From assembly GCA_964469565.1 (NCBI GenBank), contig CAYXZD010000001.1, forward strand, positions 1 through 64,000: a stretch of 64,000 bases of DNA, given 5' to 3'. Made by a program: the position numbers and the translations under genes. The DNA comes from GCA-2720975 sp964469565. Its GTDB lineage: Bacteria; Planctomycetota; UBA1135; GCA-002686595. The notes under the pieces are model-generated. The model worked only from the letters and a program-made list of their open reading frames with translations. It had not been told where the DNA came from and did not search any database. Below are positions 51,700-61,177 of this stretch, in pieces (positions within the stretch are counted from its first letter, which is position 1; each line of letters begins with the position of its first letter).

Positions 51700-53016
51700 C
51701 TAGCTGGCTGCCCGCTGGTCCTCGTCCGTGCCTGCGTTCTGGCTGAACTGGGCCTTTTCCGTGGAACCTTCCATGGCTGTGGTTGATGACTCGCCGCCCG
51801 CGGCCGCCTTGGCCACCAAGTCGAAGTAACCGGTGCCCACTTCGCGCTGGTGCCGCGTTGCCGTGTAGCCGGTCGTCTCGCTGGCGAACTCGCTTTGTTG
51901 CATGCGGGAGTAGGCACTCATTCCTTCATCCCGGTAGCCGCTTGCCAGTTCAAACATGGAATGATTGAGGGCGTGGAATCCCGCTAGGGTGACGAATTGG
52001 AACTTGTACCCCATGGCCCCTAGTTCGCGCTGGAAGCGGGCAATGGTGTTGTCATCCAGGTTACTCTTCCAGTTGAAAGAAGGAGAGCAATTGTAGGCCA
52101 GCAGCTTGCCGGGGAATTGAGCGTGAATGGACTCAGCGAACTTTGCCGCCTGTGCGAGATCTGGGCGTGATGTTTCACACCAGACCATGTCCGCATAGGG
52201 GGCGTAGGAAAGGCCACGGGCAATGGCCTGATCGAGTCCTTCGCGAGTGCGGAAGAACCCATCCGGGGTGCGTTCGCCGGTCAGGAATTCGTGGTCGCGT
52301 TCGTCGACATCGCTCGTGATCAAGGCGGCTGCATCCGCATCGGTTCGGGCGACGAGAACTGTGGGAACTCCCGAGACATCCGCTGCAAGCCGAGCAGCAT
52401 TGAGAGTACGCACGAAAGTCTGGGTGGGGACGAGAACCTTACCTCCGAGGTGGCCGCACTTTTTCTCTGAGGCCAGTTGGTCTTCGAAGTGTACCCCCGC
52501 GGCCCCCGCGCCGATCATGGCCTTCATGAGTTCAAAGGCGTTGAGCGGGCCTCCGAAACCAGCCTCAGCATCCGCGATAATCGGGGCGAACCAGTCCGTG
52601 GAGTCGTCCCCCTCCGCGTGGCTGATTTGGTCGGCGCGCTGGAGGCATTGATTGATGCGCTGCACAACGAGTGGCACGCTGTTGGCCGGGTACAGGCTCT
52701 GGTCCGGGTACATCTGCCCTGCCAGGTTGGCATCGGCGGCGACTTGCCAGCCTGAGAGGTAAATGGCCTTGAGGCCTGCCTTCACCATTTGCATCGCCTG
52801 GTTGCCACTCATGGCACCAAGGGCGTTGATGAAGTCCTCTTCGTGCAGCATCCTCCAGAGGCGCTGTGCTCCACGCTCTGCGAGGGTGTGTTGAATGGGC
52901 ACAGATCCGCGCAGTTGCTGAACATCTTCGGGCGTGTAATCCCGCCTGATTCCATCAAAACGATGGGAGGCCAATTCAGAAGTGTCGTTCCAGTCGGGCA
53001 GAAAAGGAGTACTCAT
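51700..53016 (-). CDS. aceA: Isocitrate lyase
   Basis: The 438-residue enzyme splits isocitrate into succinate and glyoxylate. The catalytic signature KKCGHLGGK is present with Cys187, and IADAEAGFGGPLNAFELMKAMI, VARTDADAA and WCETSRPDLAQA form the Mg-substrate site. The C-terminal HQREVGTGYFD is the closing lid. Its length is that of the bacterial (E. coli-like) form. It follows aceB by about 120 nt in the leftward operon; the glyoxylate shunt is thus complete here. Confidence 0.97.
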   Translation of the reverse strand: MSTPFLPDWNDTSELASHRFDGIRRDYTPEDVQQLRGSVPIQHTLAERGAQRLWRMLHEEDFINALGAMSGNQAMQMVKAGLKAIYLSGWQVAADANLAGQMYPDQSLYPANSVPLVVQRINQCLQRADQISHAEGDDSTDWFAPIIADAEAGFGGPLNAFELMKAMIGAGAAGVHFEDQLASEKKCGHLGGKVLVPTQTFVRTLNAARLAADVSGVPTVLVARTDADAAALITSDVDERDHEFLTGERTPDGFFRTREGLDQAIARGLSYAPYADMVWCETSRPDLAQAAKFAESIHAQFPGKLLAYNCSPSFNWKSNLDDNTIARFQRELGAMGYKFQFVTLAGFHALNHSMFELASGYRDEGMSAYSRMQQSEFASETTGYTATRHQREVGTGYFDLVAKAAAGGESSTTAMEGSTEKAQFSQNAGTDEDQRAAS

Positions 53017-53100
53017 GGAGTGTCGGGGTAAGCGGCGTCGTGAAGTCTAGGCCGAGATGAGATGAATGAGAGTGGGCGTTGTGTTGTGGGCCGTGTGAGA

Positions 53101-53126
53101 GGTCCAGTTGAGTGGTCCAGTTGAGT
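53101..53126. repeat. 13-bp tandem duplication next to the aceB stop
   Basis: GGTCCAGTTGAGT occurs twice (53101-53113, 53114-53126), then a third partial copy (GGTCC) runs to within a few bases of the aceB stop at 53139. It is in the aceB-aceA spacer. Confidence 0.9.
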
Positions 53127-53138
53127 GGTCCCGTGCAG

Positions 53139-54764
53139 CTAACTGTCGAGATGCGGGTATGCGTCGAGGGTCAAGAACGAGCTGAGCTGGGGGGCTAGGA
53201 TTTGACCTAAGAAGAGATCCCCCGCGAGAGCCAGGCGGCCCTGAGCAAAGGCGATGTCTCCCATGGATGCCTGCAAGTCGCTCAAGATGACCTTGAGTTC
53301 GGAGCTCAGCAGTTTTTTGTCGATGGCACGACCTTCCGCCAAGTGGGCTCCGTGCTCTCGCCACTGCCATAGCTGGCTCCGGGAGATCTCTGCTGTCGCA
53401 GCGTCTTCCATCAAGTTGTCGAGGGGCACACAGCCATTGCCCGTCAGCCAAGCAGCCGTGTAACGGATGCCGACGGAAAGATTCTGGCGCAGACCCGCAA
53501 GTGTGATCTCGCCTTCAGGAACCCTCAGGAGGTCTTCGGCCTGCACATTGCACGGTGGCCGCACACTGGAGACTTGGTTGGCGTTGGTCAGGTACAGGTC
53601 AAACTCGTCTTGTGCGGCTTGTACTAGCCCAGGGTGTGCGACCCAGGTCCCGTCGTGACCGTCGCAGACCTCTCGGCGTTTGTCCGCCCGCACCTTGGCA
53701 ATCGCTGCAGCAGTCAATTCAGGATCCGACCGTACTGGGATCTGAGCTGCCATGCCTCCCATGGCGTGGGCTCCCCGGCGATGACAAGTCTCCACCAAGA
53801 GGCGCGAGTAGCTCCGCAAGAAGTGCCGGTCCATGCCCACGCTGCCCCGGTCGGGCAAGACACAATCGGGATGTGCGCGGAGGGTCTTGATATAGCTAAA
53901 AATGTAGTCCCAGCGGCCGCAGTTCAAACCGACGATTGAGTCCCGCAATTCGTACAGGATCTCGTCCATTTCGAAGGCGGCGGGGAGGGTCTCAATCAGC
54001 ACGGTCACCTTGACCGTTCGAGCAGGCAAGCTGAGGGCCTGTTGGGCGGCGACGATGACATCATTCCAGAGGCGGGCCTCGAGGTGCGACTCTAGTTTGG
54101 GGAGGTAGAAGTACGGCCCTCGACCGCGGGCGATCAACTCCCGGGCGTTGTGGAATAGGTATAGGCCAAAGTCAAAGAGAGCGCCTGAGACCGGGCGGCC
54201 GTCCACGTGCATATGGCACTCGTCCAAGTGCCAGCCCCGGGGCCGAACGATCAGCGTGGCGGGGTTCTTCTTGAGCGCGTACTCCTTGCCAGTGTCGGGG
54301 TGCGTAAAGTCAATCCTGCGCCGAACGGCATCCCTCAGATTAATCTGTCCATCGAGGAGGTTCTCCCATTTGGGGCAGCAGGAATCTTCAAAGTCAGCCA
54401 TGAACACCCGCGCCCCCGAATTGAGCGCGTTGATGATCATCTTGCGGTCGACAGGCCCCGTGATCTCGACTCTCCTGTCTTGCAGGTCGGCGGGAATGGG
54501 GGCCACCGTCCATTTTTCGTTGCGTATGTGCTGGGTACCTGGCAGGAAGTCCGGTAGCTCGCCCTGATCGAATCGCTCTTGGCGTTCTTGACGGCGCTTC
54601 ATCAGGGCAACTCGGCGGGTGCGCGATGCCCGCTCCAAGTTGGCTACAAACCCGAGAGCCGCTGGAGTGAGGATCTTGGCGTGTTCCCGGTCCAGCGCCC
54701 TGCTGAGGGTTACTCCGGGCGGTAGTCGGTCCACAGCGGGACTTCGGGAGGCTTCCGAGGGCAT
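53139..54764 (-). CDS. aceB: Malate synthase A
   Basis: The 541-residue enzyme condenses glyoxylate with acetyl-CoA. Family landmarks are FMADFEDSCCPKWENLLDGQINL, IVRPRGWHLDE, YFYLPKLESHLEARLWNDV, LIETLPAAFEMDEILYELRD, GRWDYIFSYIK and DGHDGTWVAHPGL; these include the active-site Arg and the Mg-binding Glu and Asp. Isoform A length (about 530-540) distinguishes it from the longer G form. It is the first gene of the leftward aceB-aceA operon and diverges from mdh across 258 bp. Confidence 0.97.
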   Translation of the reverse strand: MPSEASRSPAVDRLPPGVTLSRALDREHAKILTPAALGFVANLERASRTRRVALMKRRQERQERFDQGELPDFLPGTQHIRNEKWTVAPIPADLQDRRVEITGPVDRKMIINALNSGARVFMADFEDSCCPKWENLLDGQINLRDAVRRRIDFTHPDTGKEYALKKNPATLIVRPRGWHLDECHMHVDGRPVSGALFDFGLYLFHNARELIARGRGPYFYLPKLESHLEARLWNDVIVAAQQALSLPARTVKVTVLIETLPAAFEMDEILYELRDSIVGLNCGRWDYIFSYIKTLRAHPDCVLPDRGSVGMDRHFLRSYSRLLVETCHRRGAHAMGGMAAQIPVRSDPELTAAAIAKVRADKRREVCDGHDGTWVAHPGLVQAAQDEFDLYLTNANQVSSVRPPCNVQAEDLLRVPEGEITLAGLRQNLSVGIRYTAAWLTGNGCVPLDNLMEDAATAEISRSQLWQWREHGAHLAEGRAIDKKLLSSELKVILSDLQASMGDIAFAQGRLALAGDLFLGQILAPQLSSFLTLDAYPHLDS

Positions 54765-55006
54765 TGTGATTGTCGCCGGTATGGGGGGTCAGATGGACGA
54801 GGGCATGGTTCAGGTGAGCCGAACGCACCAATCGTATCGCAAAGGTTAGAGACGGGTCGTTGCCTTGCAGGAATGGGCAATTGGGCATGTATCGAATTGG
54901 GTCTAGGGCACGGCGGGGCAAACTCTGGGCCCCTTGCCCGGGGTCCTTCCGGGTGAAGTGGGGGGCAGGAACTACCCTGCTAGGCCTTGCCTCCAGTCCC
55001 CCGTCC

Positions 55007-55021
55007 GGAGCAAACTGCTCC
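55007..55021 (+). promoter_or_regulatory. Hairpin enclosing the mdh ribosome-binding site
   Basis: GGAGCA (55007-55012) and TGCTCC (55016-55021) form a perfect 6-bp stem with a 3-base loop, ending one base before the mdh ATG at 55023. The only Shine-Dalgarno-like GGAG is inside the 5' arm, so folding would hide it. Confidence 0.4.
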
Positions 55022-55022
55022 C

Positions 55023-55976
55023 ATGAGTTCGATCCAAAACCGCAAGCTGACCGTCGTGGGGGGGGGCTACGTGGGTTCGACCTGCGTTCACCTCGCGGCA
55101 CTCAAGAACCTCGCACGTGAAATCGTCTTGATCGATGTTATCCCGGACCGGCCCCAGGGGATCGCTCTCGATTTGAATCAGTCTGCAGCTGTCGAGGGCT
55201 TCCAGAGTGAAGTGATCGGGACGAATGACCCCCTCGACACCTATGACTCGGATGTGTTCATTGTGACCGCAGGGTTGCCGCGCAAGCCGGGCATGAGCCG
55301 TTCGGACCTCTTGGAGGTCAACGGTCGGATCGTCACTGAGGTTGCGGAAACCATTCGGGTGGGTTCTCCCGAGGCCGTCGTCATCGTGGTGACCAACCCG
55401 CTCGATTCCATGGTGACCTTGATGCGTGCTCAACTCGGGTTCCCGGCGAAGCGCGTGATCGGAATGGCAGGCGTGCTGGACTCGGCCCGTTTTTGTTGGT
55501 TCATCGCCGAAGCGACGGGTTGCTCGGTGCAAGATGTCGATGCGATGGTCTTGGGCGCTCACGGTGATTCCATGGTCCCCATGCCCACCTACTGCACTGT
55601 GAACGGTGTACACCTGGTGGACCTAGTCGCGAGCGACAAGATCGATGCCATGGCCGATCGGACGAGAAAAGGTGGAGCGGAGATCGTCTCACTGCTGAAG
55701 ACAGGGAGCGCTTGGTACGCACCCGCCTCTTCGTCCGTTGCGATGGCCGAGGCCATCCTCAATGACGCGGGTCGACTCCTGCCCTGTGCGTGCCTACTCA
55801 ACGGAGAGTATGGGTTGGAGGGCCTCTATATGGGGGTCCCCGCCATCCTCGGCCGTGACGGTGTCGAACGAATTGTTGAAGTGCCCCTCACCAATGAATC
55901 TCGTAGCGCACTCCATTCAACGGCCGGCAGCATTGAAGCTGATGTTCAAGCCATGCGCGATCTGGGCCTTCTTTAG
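55023..55976 (+). CDS. mdh: Malate dehydrogenase
   Basis: The ATG at 55023 gives 317 residues of the LDH-like MDH type. The NAD site VVGGGYVGSTCVHLA carries Gly-x-Gly-x-x-Gly; IDVIPDRPQGIALDL follows. Catalytic residues appear as Asp and Arg in MAGVLDSARF and His in VLGAHGDSMVP; PRKPGMSRSDLL holds the substrate Arg loop. It oxidises malate in the TCA cycle and links to aceB, which makes malate from glyoxylate. fumC follows after about 60 nt. Confidence 0.96.
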   Translation: MSSIQNRKLTVVGGGYVGSTCVHLAALKNLAREIVLIDVIPDRPQGIALDLNQSAAVEGFQSEVIGTNDPLDTYDSDVFIVTAGLPRKPGMSRSDLLEVNGRIVTEVAETIRVGSPEAVVIVVTNPLDSMVTLMRAQLGFPAKRVIGMAGVLDSARFCWFIAEATGCSVQDVDAMVLGAHGDSMVPMPTYCTVNGVHLVDLVASDKIDAMADRTRKGGAEIVSLLKTGSAWYAPASSSVAMAEAILNDAGRLLPCACLLNGEYGLEGLYMGVPAILGRDGVERIVEVPLTNESRSALHSTAGSIEADVQAMRDLGLL

Positions 55977-56037
55977 ACTTGCCCAGCCTGCGCCCTTCCC
56001 CACACTTGCCTCCCATTTGCGCTATTGCCAACACGCC

Positions 56038-57441
56038 ATGAATACCCGCACCGAATCCGATTCCATGGGCCCGATCGAGGTTGCCCACAAAAACCTCTGG
56101 GGAGCCCAGACTCAGCGCAGCCTAGGAAATTTCAAGATTGGAGGGCAGCGGTTTACGCGGCCGATGATCCGCGCGCTGGGGGTCGTCAAAAAATGTGCTG
56201 CCCAAGCCAATATTGAACTGGGCGATCTCGACGCCCTGGCACCCGAGGCTCAGGCGGCCCTGCTTCAGGCGGCGGATGAGGTCATTGCTGGCCAGCACGA
56301 CGAGATGTTCCCCCTTGTGGTCTGGCAGACGGGCTCGGGAACGCAATCCAACATGAACACCAATGAAGTGATTTCAAATCGGGCCATCCAATTGCTCGAT
56401 GGGGAGCTGGGTTCCAAGCTGCCCGTGCACCCCAACGATCACGTCAATCGCTCTCAATCATCCAATGACTCGTTCCCCGCTGCCATGCATGTGGCCGCAG
56501 CCGAGCAGCTGCACCAAGCACTCATGCCCAGCGTCGAGGCCTTGCGTGCAGCCCTGAATGAAAAGGCTGAATTGTGGTCTGACGTGGTCAAGATCGGCCG
56601 TACCCATCTCCAAGACGCCACTCCTTTGACTGTGGGGCAAGAGTTCTCCGGTTATGTGCAACAACTCAGTGACGGCCTGCGCACCCTTGAGTCGGCCAGC
56701 CAGGGTTTGCACGAGTTGGCCTTAGGCGGGACCGCCGTGGGGACGGGGCTCAACACTCACCCTTCTTACGCGGAACTCGTGGCTCAAAAAATAGCGGACG
56801 AGACTGACCTGCCCTTTGTCAGTGCGCCCAACAAGTTCTCTGGATTGGCGGCGCACGATGCCTTGGTCGTCCTGAGCGGTGCCATGCGCACCCTAGCGGG
56901 GAGTTTGATGAAGATTGCCAATGATATTCGTTGGCTGGGGGGCGGCCCGCGCTGCGGGCTTGGAGAGCTTTCACTACCCGCGAATGAGCCTGGCTCGTCG
57001 ATCATGCCGGGCAAGGTCAACCCGACTCAGTGCGAGGCGATGACCATGGTGTGTGTGCAGGTCATTGGCAATGATGTGACCGTCGGTGTGGCTGGGAGCC
57101 AGGGCAATTTCGAGCTCAATGTTTTTAAGCCGCTCATGATTCACAATGTGCTGGAGTCGTGCCGCTTACTGACTGACGCTTGTGACTCGTTCCGTACCCA
57201 TTGCATCGAAGGCCTGGCCATCAACCGCGAACGGATCGATTCTCTCATGCGAGAGTCCTTGATGTTGGTGACCGCTCTCAATCCCCACATCGGGTATGAC
57301 AATGCCGCCAAAGTGGCCAAGAAAGCCCATGCGGAGGGAAGCACCCTTCGCGAGGCTGTCCAGGCCCTCGAATTGATGACGGGTGAGGAGTTTGACGCTG
57401 CCGTAGTCCCGACCCAGATGGTGGGGCCGCGAGAGGTCTAG
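56038..57441 (+). CDS. fumC: Class II fumarase
   Basis: The ATG at 56038 gives 467 residues. The fumarase/aspartase signature GSSIMPGKVNPTQCE is present, as are TGSGTQSNMNTNEV, NDHVNRSQSSNDSFP and KIGRTHLQDATPLTVGQEFSGY. The latter contain the active-site His and Ser residues. It hydrates fumarate to malate and is oxygen-stable. It follows mdh and is probably co-transcribed with it. Confidence 0.97.
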   Translation: MNTRTESDSMGPIEVAHKNLWGAQTQRSLGNFKIGGQRFTRPMIRALGVVKKCAAQANIELGDLDALAPEAQAALLQAADEVIAGQHDEMFPLVVWQTGSGTQSNMNTNEVISNRAIQLLDGELGSKLPVHPNDHVNRSQSSNDSFPAAMHVAAAEQLHQALMPSVEALRAALNEKAELWSDVVKIGRTHLQDATPLTVGQEFSGYVQQLSDGLRTLESASQGLHELALGGTAVGTGLNTHPSYAELVAQKIADETDLPFVSAPNKFSGLAAHDALVVLSGAMRTLAGSLMKIANDIRWLGGGPRCGLGELSLPANEPGSSIMPGKVNPTQCEAMTMVCVQVIGNDVTVGVAGSQGNFELNVFKPLMIHNVLESCRLLTDACDSFRTHCIEGLAINRERIDSLMRESLMLVTALNPHIGYDNAAKVAKKAHAEGSTLREAVQALELMTGEEFDAAVVPTQMVGPREV

Positions 57442-57741
57442 GGCTCCTTCCACAAGGCCTGTGAGGGGCCAATCCTCGGGCTTTGGGTCGCTGACGGTTC
57501 CCACAGGTGCGGGCTGCGTTGCATGGCGTGGCGGCAAGATCCCCGCATCACTGACACCTCGCAGAGTCCAAGGGGAGCGGTGAGGTGCCGTCCGGTGGGT
57601 TGCAGTGGTGAGAATGGGACTCTGATTCTCTCTGGGGCGAGCCAGCCCATTTTTTTGGTGCTGTGCCTGTGGCGCATGGGGGGGGGCATTCCTAAACTCT
57701 TCCGCCCACGGCCCGTAGAGGGCCCTATCGATGGAGGACCT
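57442..57741 (+). other. Gene-free leader of the bL34 gene
   Basis: No convincing gene lies in these 300 bases. A short hairpin (GGCCC 57710-57714 with GGGCC 57720-57724) sits just before the GGAGGA ribosome site of the bL34 gene. A seven-T run at about 57651 may belong to a terminator, but the stem before it is weak. Confidence 0.45.
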
Positions 57742-57867
57742 ATGAAGCTCAAAGTACGCAACAGCAAGTCGAAGAAGGCCAAGATGACGGGTTTCCGTAC
57801 CCGCCAAAAGACCGCTGGCGGCCGAAAGGTCAACAAGCGGCAGCGCGCCCGCCACGGCAAGATCTAG
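57742..57867 (+). CDS. rpmH: Ribosomal protein bL34
   Basis: A 41-residue very basic protein with a strong GGAGGA site six bases ahead. The core KMTGFRTRQKTAGGRKVNKRQRARHGKI matches the bL34 pattern GFRxRxxTxxGRxVxxRRRAxG. The N-terminus MKLKVRNSKSKK departs from the usual MKRTFQPS. bL34 normally lies beside rnpA near the replication origin; here it sits between fumC and sucC, with no rnpA or dnaA in the window. Confidence 0.78.
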   Translation: MKLKVRNSKSKKAKMTGFRTRQKTAGGRKVNKRQRARHGKI

Positions 57868-58022
57868 GCCTTCCACGCCACAACTCGATCCCGGACTCGA
57901 TCCGGGGCCCGCGAGCAGTGCGCTCGGGGGTGATCCCCTGACCCAGGAGCCTCCTCGTGCGGCTCCTTCGTCATTCCAGCGCCCGTTCTGGGTGGTGGGT
58001 GACGGCTCCTTTTTGGAGACCC

Positions 58023-59189
58023 ATGAAGATTCACGAATACCAGGCTAAACAACTGCTGGCGCAGAACGGCCTTGACGTCCCGGTTGGCCGGGTTTGCTCG
58101 ACCGTGGACGAAGCCGTTCAGGCCTATGACCAACTCGGGAGTGACCTCGTTGTGGTCAAGGCGCAAATCCATGCGGGGGGGCGCGGAAAGGGTGGCGGCG
58201 TCAAACTGGCGCGCAGTGCTGAAGAGGTGCGCGAGGCGGGCGAGGCGATCCTTGGCATGGACCTTATCACCCACCAAACTGGACCTGAAGGGCAGCGTGT
58301 ACGCACCCTGTGGGTTGAGCAAGGCTCGGCCATTGCAAAGGAGTACTACATCGGCATCGTCATTGATCGCGAAAGTGATCTGCCGGTGATGATGGCCTCA
58401 TCTGAGGGCGGCATGGACATCGAGGATGTGGCGGCCAACACACCTGAGCTCATCCTCAAGGCCCCCTACAGTCCTTCTGCCGGCTTAGCAGAGAGCGATG
58501 CTCGGCGTCTAGCTGAGGGGATTGGCATGCCCGCCGAATTGGTGGGGGAGGCTGCGAGCTTCCTCATGGGCCTAGCCAAGATGTTCACCGAGCTGGACTG
58601 CTCTTTAGCTGAGATCAATCCACTCGTTCACACTGAGGACGGCAAGGTGCGAGCTCTCGACGCCAAGATCAACTTTGATTCGAATGGCTTGTTCCGCCAT
58701 CCCGAGCTGCTTGACCTGCGGGATCTTCACGAGGAGGACCCCAAGGAGACTGAGGCTGCCAAGTTCGACCTCTCGTATATTTCGCTCGATGGCAATATCG
58801 GCTGCATGGTCAATGGCGCCGGGCTAGCCATGTCCACCATGGATGTCATTGGCCTGTACGGAGGTGCGCCCGCAAACTTCCTCGACGTGGGGGGCGGTGC
58901 CACGACAGAGAACGTGACAGCGGCGTTCCGCATCCTGCTTGGGGATGAGCAGGTGCAGGGAGTCTTGATCAACATCTTTGGAGGCATCATGCGCTGCGAT
59001 GTGATCGCCAATGGTGTCGTGGAAGCGGTCAAGCAGATCGAGCTCAATGTCCCCCTCGTCGTGCGCCTTGAGGGTACCAACGTGGAGCAGGGAAGGGAGA
59101 TTCTGGGCAATTCTGGGCTGCCTATCATCCCTGCGACTGACCTCGATGATGCCGCCCAAAAAATCTGCCAAGCCGTACAGGGAGCCTAG
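58023..59189 (+). CDS. sucC: Succinate-CoA ligase beta subunit
   Basis: The ATG at 58023 has GGAGA upstream and gives 388 residues, the standard length. ATP-grasp features are visible: MKIHEYQAKQLL, VVVKAQIHAGGRGKGGGVKLA, and the C-terminal half NGAGLAMSTMD, NFLDVGGGATTENV and LINIFGGIMRCDVIANGV. With SucD it makes ATP (or GTP) while converting succinyl-CoA to succinate. Spacing to sucD is two bases. Confidence 0.97.
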   Translation: MKIHEYQAKQLLAQNGLDVPVGRVCSTVDEAVQAYDQLGSDLVVVKAQIHAGGRGKGGGVKLARSAEEVREAGEAILGMDLITHQTGPEGQRVRTLWVEQGSAIAKEYYIGIVIDRESDLPVMMASSEGGMDIEDVAANTPELILKAPYSPSAGLAESDARRLAEGIGMPAELVGEAASFLMGLAKMFTELDCSLAEINPLVHTEDGKVRALDAKINFDSNGLFRHPELLDLRDLHEEDPKETEAAKFDLSYISLDGNIGCMVNGAGLAMSTMDVIGLYGGAPANFLDVGGGATTENVTAAFRILLGDEQVQGVLINIFGGIMRCDVIANGVVEAVKQIELNVPLVVRLEGTNVEQGREILGNSGLPIIPATDLDDAAQKICQAVQGA

Positions 59190-59191
59190 CC

Positions 59192-60094
59192 ATGAGTATC
59201 TTCGTCAACGAAAACACGCGTGTGATTTGCCAGGGCTTTACTGGGAAAACAGGCACGTTCCACAGCGAGCAAGCCATCGAGTACGGCACGAATATGGTGG
59301 GTGGCGTGAATCCGCGCAAAGCGGGAAGCGAGCACCTCGGCCTGCCCGTATTTGGCTCGGTGGCTGAAGCCAAGCAGGCCACAGCGGCCAATGCAACGGT
59401 CCTCTATGTGCCTCCACCTTTCGCGGCAGCAGCCATGATTGAGGCGATTGAGGCCGAAATGGAACTCATCGTCACAATCACCGAGGGCGTGCCAGTCTTG
59501 GATATGGTGCGCGTGGTCGAGGCCCTCAAGGGATCGAAATCTCGGCTCGTTGGCCCCAACTGTCCCGGCGTCATTACCCCGGGATCATGCAAGATCGGCA
59601 TCATGCCGGGATATATTCACAAGCCCGGTCGCGTGGGGGTGATCTCGCGCTCGGGGACCTTGACCTATGAGGCTGTCTGGCAATTGACCACGCGTTCCAT
59701 CGGCCAGTCGAGCTGCATTGGAATTGGTGGTGATCCTGTCAATGGAACCGATTTCATCGACTGCCTCAAGGCATTTCAAGCTGACGAAGAAACAGACGCG
59801 ATCGTGATGATTGGTGAAATCGGCGGCACGGCTGAGGAAGCTGCTGCAGAGTACATCAAGGAGCACGTCACCAAGCCCATGGTGGGTTTCATCGCTGGGC
59901 AGACCGCTCCCCCTGGCAAGCGCATGGGTCATGCAGGAGCCATCATCGCGGGCGGCAAAGGGACGGCGGCCGAAAAGGTGGCGGCACTCGAAGCCGCGGG
60001 TGTGGCCATGAGCCCCAGTCCCGCACGCTTGGGCGAATTGATGGAGGCTCGCCTGGACGAGGCGGGTTTGTTGGGCGTAACCAAGACTGCATAG
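59192..60094 (+). CDS. sucD: Succinate-CoA ligase alpha subunit
   Basis: The 300-residue product carries the CoA-binding GFTGKTGTFHSEQAIEYGTNMVGG and the phosphorylated His247 in MGHAGAII. NCPGVITPG and SRSGTLTYEAV are further family motifs. GGAG is placed ahead of the ATG within the sucC end. It is the last gene of the rightward TCA block. Confidence 0.97.
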   Translation: MSIFVNENTRVICQGFTGKTGTFHSEQAIEYGTNMVGGVNPRKAGSEHLGLPVFGSVAEAKQATAANATVLYVPPPFAAAAMIEAIEAEMELIVTITEGVPVLDMVRVVEALKGSKSRLVGPNCPGVITPGSCKIGIMPGYIHKPGRVGVISRSGTLTYEAVWQLTTRSIGQSSCIGIGGDPVNGTDFIDCLKAFQADEETDAIVMIGEIGGTAEEAAAEYIKEHVTKPMVGFIAGQTAPPGKRMGHAGAIIAGGKGTAAEKVAALEAAGVAMSPSPARLGELMEARLDEAGLLGVTKTA

Positions 60095-60205
60095 AACTCA
60101 AAGTTCCGCCCTGTCGGAAGCCCTCCTCGCACCCGGGGAAAAAGTGACCGCGGATTCATAGGTTGCTTCTTCCTAGCGGATGACGTGTCGCTAGGGGGCG
60201 CCCGA

Positions 60206-60940
60206 TCAGCCGAGGCCGAGTTCAGTGAGTTGTCGTTCGACTTGGGGTTCCCAGCCACGATTGGCAAGCGGGCTGGCAGGGGAGGGGTGCAGAATCGTTC
60301 CGACCTTGGGATGGTGCGTGCCCCGCCGGCCAGCTTCCCGCGCGCTCGCAAGTGCTTGGTTGACTCGGCCTTCAGCGAAGCGGCCGACTCCTAAGACCCA
60401 CTCGGGTTGCAGGTGATCGATCAATCTCAAGAGTGCGCGATCGCAAGCTGCAAACAACTCTTCACGCTCGGGTGCAGCGAGCTTGTCGGGTGTGCGGTTA
60501 CGGCCGCTTTCCTCCAAGAACACGAGTGGGCAGTAGTTCCAGACAAAAAACTCTCTGAAAAAGGCTGGAGGAGAAGCAAATCGGTTGGCTGCCCAGCCCC
60601 AGAGTCGCCTGCCGCTGACCTCGCTGCGTGAACAGGCAAGGCCCTGAATGGGTCGCTTGGGGTGGACTTCGGGGAGCTTGCCGAGGGGTTCGTCAATACC
60701 TAGCCAGTCGCGGACGGCTGAGACCTCTCCAAACGGCACTCCAGTCTGGGCCATGCCGAAGGGGCCTGGGTTCATGCCTAGGAGTAGAGTGCGCGCCGAG
60801 GGGTTGAGGAACCGTTTGATGAATGCCTCGGCATTAGCGCGAGCGTAGATGAGGGGATTGTAAACGTGGGTGACGGGTGGGGCGAATTCGAGGTGCTTGA
60901 GCTCCCGGGTGAGGGCACGTGTGGCAGGGATAGGCAGCAT
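60206..60940 (-). CDS. SMUG1-type uracil-DNA glycosylase
   Basis: The ATG at 60940 gives 244 residues; the open frame upstream is not conserved in character. The motif LLLGMNPGPFGMAQTGVPFG contains the active-site Asn of the SMUG family, and ILHPSPASPLANRGW the C-terminal His motif. These enzymes excise uracil or 5-hydroxymethyluracil from DNA. It is found mainly in animals and a limited set of bacteria. It is transcribed against its neighbours and stands alone. Confidence 0.9.
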   Translation of the reverse strand: MLPIPATRALTRELKHLEFAPPVTHVYNPLIYARANAEAFIKRFLNPSARTLLLGMNPGPFGMAQTGVPFGEVSAVRDWLGIDEPLGKLPEVHPKRPIQGLACSRSEVSGRRLWGWAANRFASPPAFFREFFVWNYCPLVFLEESGRNRTPDKLAAPEREELFAACDRALLRLIDHLQPEWVLGVGRFAEGRVNQALASAREAGRRGTHHPKVGTILHPSPASPLANRGWEPQVERQLTELGLG

Positions 60941-61177
60941 GGGGGCAGTGTACTGAATCGGCCGGATGGGCCCCCAGTGGACCGGGTACTCCGTCCATGG
61001 GCGGGGATCGCCTAGACGAAGGGCGGGGGCTGGGAGTGCTCTCACAGATTCCTACGCGGTGTGGGAGTGTGTGAGTCTGCTCGAGACCCTAGAATGGGAG
61101 TCCCTTGGAGGGTGTACTCCAAGGACTCTCCCGCAACCGACTAAGGCCCCCTGTCCCCCTCCTCAAACTGGAGCCCG

